From Flavobacteriaceae bacterium (GTDB lineage: Bacteria; Bacteroidota; Bacteroidia; Flavobacteriales; Flavobacteriaceae): a stretch of DNA of 64,000 nt. The position numbers were made by a program, and so were the translations under genes. A model generated the notes under the pieces. It was not told where the DNA came from, did no database searches, and was given only the letters and a program-made list of their open reading frames with translations. Below, in pieces: positions 62,589 to 64,000 of the stretch (positions are counted from its first letter, which is position 1; every line of letters begins with the position of its first letter). The stretch spans positions 214,405-278,404 of the forward strand of contig NVXD01000002.1 of NCBI GenBank assembly GCA_002746415.1, written 5' to 3'.

Positions 62589-62741
62589 TTATTTAGACTT
62601 TATTATTTCCTGGAGACCTAAATCATAAATTTTAGTCCAATTTTTTATTTCTTCATCAGTTGATTCTGAATATCTTTCAACTCCAAACTCCTTTTCATTT
62701 TTTTGAAAAAAGACAATATACTTGTTATTAAAAATACTCAT
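62589..62741 (-). CDS. Small cytoplasmic protein (50 aa), element cargo
   Basis: A 50-residue ORF (MSIFNNKYIVFFQKNEKEFGVERYSEST...NWTKIYDLGLQEIIKSK) lying exactly between two spacer repeats, whose last codons are part of one repeat. No family recognised. Confidence 0.5.
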   Translation of the reverse strand: MSIFNNKYIVFFQKNEKEFGVERYSESTDEEIKNWTKIYDLGLQEIIKSK

Positions 62742-62807
62742 AGCATCGTTTATTTAAACTTTAGTTTTTCCGTTGTAGGCTTACACTAGCAATTAATTTT
62801 ATACGGA

Positions 62808-63692
62808 TTACAGGCTGTTTTTATTAATCCACTCATAATATGGTAAAATTCTTGTCCATCGCATTACTTGCCCGTAGTGTTTAGTTTTTTCAAATTGTCG
62901 ATGGTCGAATTCTGAACCTTTGCAAATACCGAGTAAAGTCCAATTTTGACCTGATTTTTTGAAAAGCCCACCTCCACTATCGCCAGCGCTACACAAATAT
63001 TCTAAATCCAAAGGCACTGGACTCCCCATTTTATTTGATTCAGTAACATCTGGTTGATCAAAATCACAATACAACAAGTTATAAAGGCCGTCTATTTTCT
63101 GTCCACCTATTGAATCCACCACGTTTTGGCCAGCGATTTTATCGTTATTGAATTCAAGTTTTTCTGAATTCCCAATACCGAAACCGCCATAGCCAACACC
63201 GACAACTTTTGAATTCAATTCATCTTCTTGGTTATTCAAATTTGCGGGTTCTATTTTTGTAATTGGCTTTGCAAGTTTGACAATGGCAATGTCGTGTTCG
63301 CCAGCATCAAAGTTTTTTAAGTAATTCGGATGTATTATAATTTTTGAAATCGGATATTCTTTTTCATTGAGGCAAAACTTCACGTTTTCAATCTTGGCAA
63401 CTCTGTGGTTAATTGGAACATTTGCGTAAAATACCATCCCATTATTGTCAATGGTATCCACTCGAACATCATTTTCAATCAGATTGTGGGCTACAGTCAA
63501 AATATAATTTTCTTTTATTAAGACCGCTGACCCTGTTAAATCAGAATTCAACTGAATTTGTCCAACACAATCGAATTGGCTTTTTTTAGCCAATTTCAAA
63601 TAATCAGATTTATCTCTGTCGTGTCGAATTATTCCAGAAATTAGAAATGGAATTACGAAAAGTAATAGAATTAGTGCTTGATGTTTTTTCAT
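62808..63692 (-). CDS. Trypsin-like S1 serine protease, element cargo
   Basis: A 294-residue exported protease with an N-terminal signal anchor (1-21). The catalytic triad is visible: H69 in TVAHN, D134 in EHDIAIVKL, S239 in AGDSGGGLF. His is followed by Asn rather than the usual Cys, so the His-loop disulfide is missing. It is the largest cargo gene. Its job may be defence, degradation or nothing essential; the window does not tell. Confidence 0.82.
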   Translation of the reverse strand: MKKHQALILLLFVIPFLISGIIRHDRDKSDYLKLAKKSQFDCVGQIQLNSDLTGSAVLIKENYILTVAHNLIENDVRVDTIDNNGMVFYANVPINHRVAKIENVKFCLNEKEYPISKIIIHPNYLKNFDAGEHDIAIVKLAKPITKIEPANLNNQEDELNSKVVGVGYGGFGIGNSEKLEFNNDKIAGQNVVDSIGGQKIDGLYNLLYCDFDQPDVTESNKMGSPVPLDLEYLCSAGDSGGGLFKKSGQNWTLLGICKGSEFDHRQFEKTKHYGQVMRWTRILPYYEWINKNSL

Positions 63693-64000
63693 TTAACTTG
63701 ATGTTTTCTCAAAATTACCTGTAACAATTGGATAGCATCATTGATGATATCCTACTTATGTGTTTATATTAATAATCCTTTATTTAAACTTTATTTTTTT
63801 ATAAATGTTCAATCTTTAAAATAATGGCGTTAGTGTAAAAGGCAAAAAAGAAAATATTAATTAACTTTAGAGAACTGGACTAAGGCTTTTCATAGGAGCC
63901 ATTGTTGAACTAATCCTCGTACCTCGGAAGCTTTTACTTGGTTATAAAAATACATTATCTTATTGAGTTCATAAAAACCTTATAATGATGTGTTTAAAAA
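63693..64000. other. Gene-poor end of window
   Basis: No convincing gene is seen in these 308 bases. They contain an imperfect 23-base palindrome (63730-63752, arms GGATA-x-CATCA) and one spacer repeat. A minus-strand ORF of about 20 codons (MYFYNQVKASEVRGL...) is too short to call. Confidence 0.5.

Larger units (their letters stand above)
62011..63800 (-). repeat. Five spacer repeats TAAAGTTTAAATAAASGAT between cargo ORFs
   Basis: On the minus strand nearly identical 18-25-base segments occur at 62011-62036, 62242-62270, 62582-62608, 62743-62769 and 63774-63800. Three lie immediately before the start codons of cargo ORFs, one about 80 bases before the protease gene, and one faces the dnaC-like gene. 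A weaker similar sequence precedes a chromosomal gene at 23456, so part of it may be ordinary leader sequence. Confidence 0.5.
57600..64000 (+). mobile_element. Integrated element at tRNA-Arg, left part (right end outside window)
   Basis: The tRNA gene is followed within 240 bases by a tyrosine integrase, then RteC, an HTH protein, a replication-like pair, and a block of small minus-strand cargo genes. This order is that of Bacteroidota conjugative or mobilisable elements. No copy of the tRNA 3' end appears again before base 64000, so the element continues beyond it. No relaxase or transfer gene is visible. Confidence 0.75.

Noticed and set aside
57660..64000. Second copy of the tRNA-Arg 3' end (attR)
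   Set aside because: No repeat of the T-arm/acceptor sequence found before the window ends, so the right boundary cannot be set.
1..64000. CRISPR array or rRNA operon
   Set aside because: No regularly spaced direct repeats of CRISPR type and no rRNA-like sequence anywhere; the spacer repeats at 62-63.8 kb are far too widely spaced.

Overview
The window looks like chromosome of a flavobacterium (Bacteroidota, family Flavobacteriaceae, probably marine). It is AT-rich, ribosome-binding sites are weak, and several promoters carry the Bacteroidota -7 element TAnnTTTG. Families typical of the lineage are present: SusC/SusD, DUF3276, DUF4920, DUF1684, DUF3570/DUF4266, a cyclophilin-FKBP fusion and type II plus type III glutamine synthetases. 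I cannot name a genus from sequence alone.

Layout. 1-13.3 kb: the end of an ABC exporter, a PUR-family protein, an M14 peptidase, lipid and solute genes, redox and cold-shock genes, two tiny membrane ORFs, a dual peptidyl-prolyl isomerase, an M28 peptidase and PPK2. 13.3-21.8 kb: a minus-strand block with a DNA-binding-less NtrC-like regulator, an outer-membrane protein, MscS, a NatAB-type ABC exporter, dnaJ-grpE, mnmD and DUF4920. 21.9-29.5 kb: ilvE, a third tiny membrane ORF, crcB, the nitrogen operon glnK-amtB followed by a porin, then lipoproteins. 29.8-40.7 kb: an esterase, an Lrp regulator, purU, DUF4197, and a membrane-bound AraC-type regulator ahead of a SusC/SusD pair. 41-49 kb: pyrF-prfA, a GH16 lipoprotein, then purM and a five-gene envelope redox cluster (Rieske, thioredoxin, ApbE, DUF4266, DUF3570). 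49.3-52.8 kb: divergent type III and type II glutamine synthetases. 52.8-57.5 kb: a decayed gene, a Na/Ca exchanger, a BlaI/M56 regulatory pair, two very small ORFs including one with a double-glycine-like leader, and apt. From 57.6 kb: a tRNA-Arg with the left end of an integrated element (tyrosine integrase, RteC, HTH protein, replication-like pair, then a minus-strand cargo array separated by a repeated spacer). Its right end is beyond the window.

Most notable observations. (1) A CCCCT-N7-9-AGGGG inverted repeat sits at the same distance from the -7-like element at glnK-amtB and at the type II glutamine synthetase, and occurs once more upstream of glnK: a candidate nitrogen operator. (2) Three tiny single-helix proteins share an N...LL...SVN pattern and form an apparent family. 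(3) The ApbE cluster contains a DUF3570 protein with an SGAS core resembling the FMN-attachment motif. (4) Two dyads 20 bp apart overlap a near-consensus promoter of the blaI/M56 pair, whose M56 protein ends in a SusC-plug-like segment. (5) A 45-residue orphan peptide has a Gly-Gly leader-like end and its own terminator.
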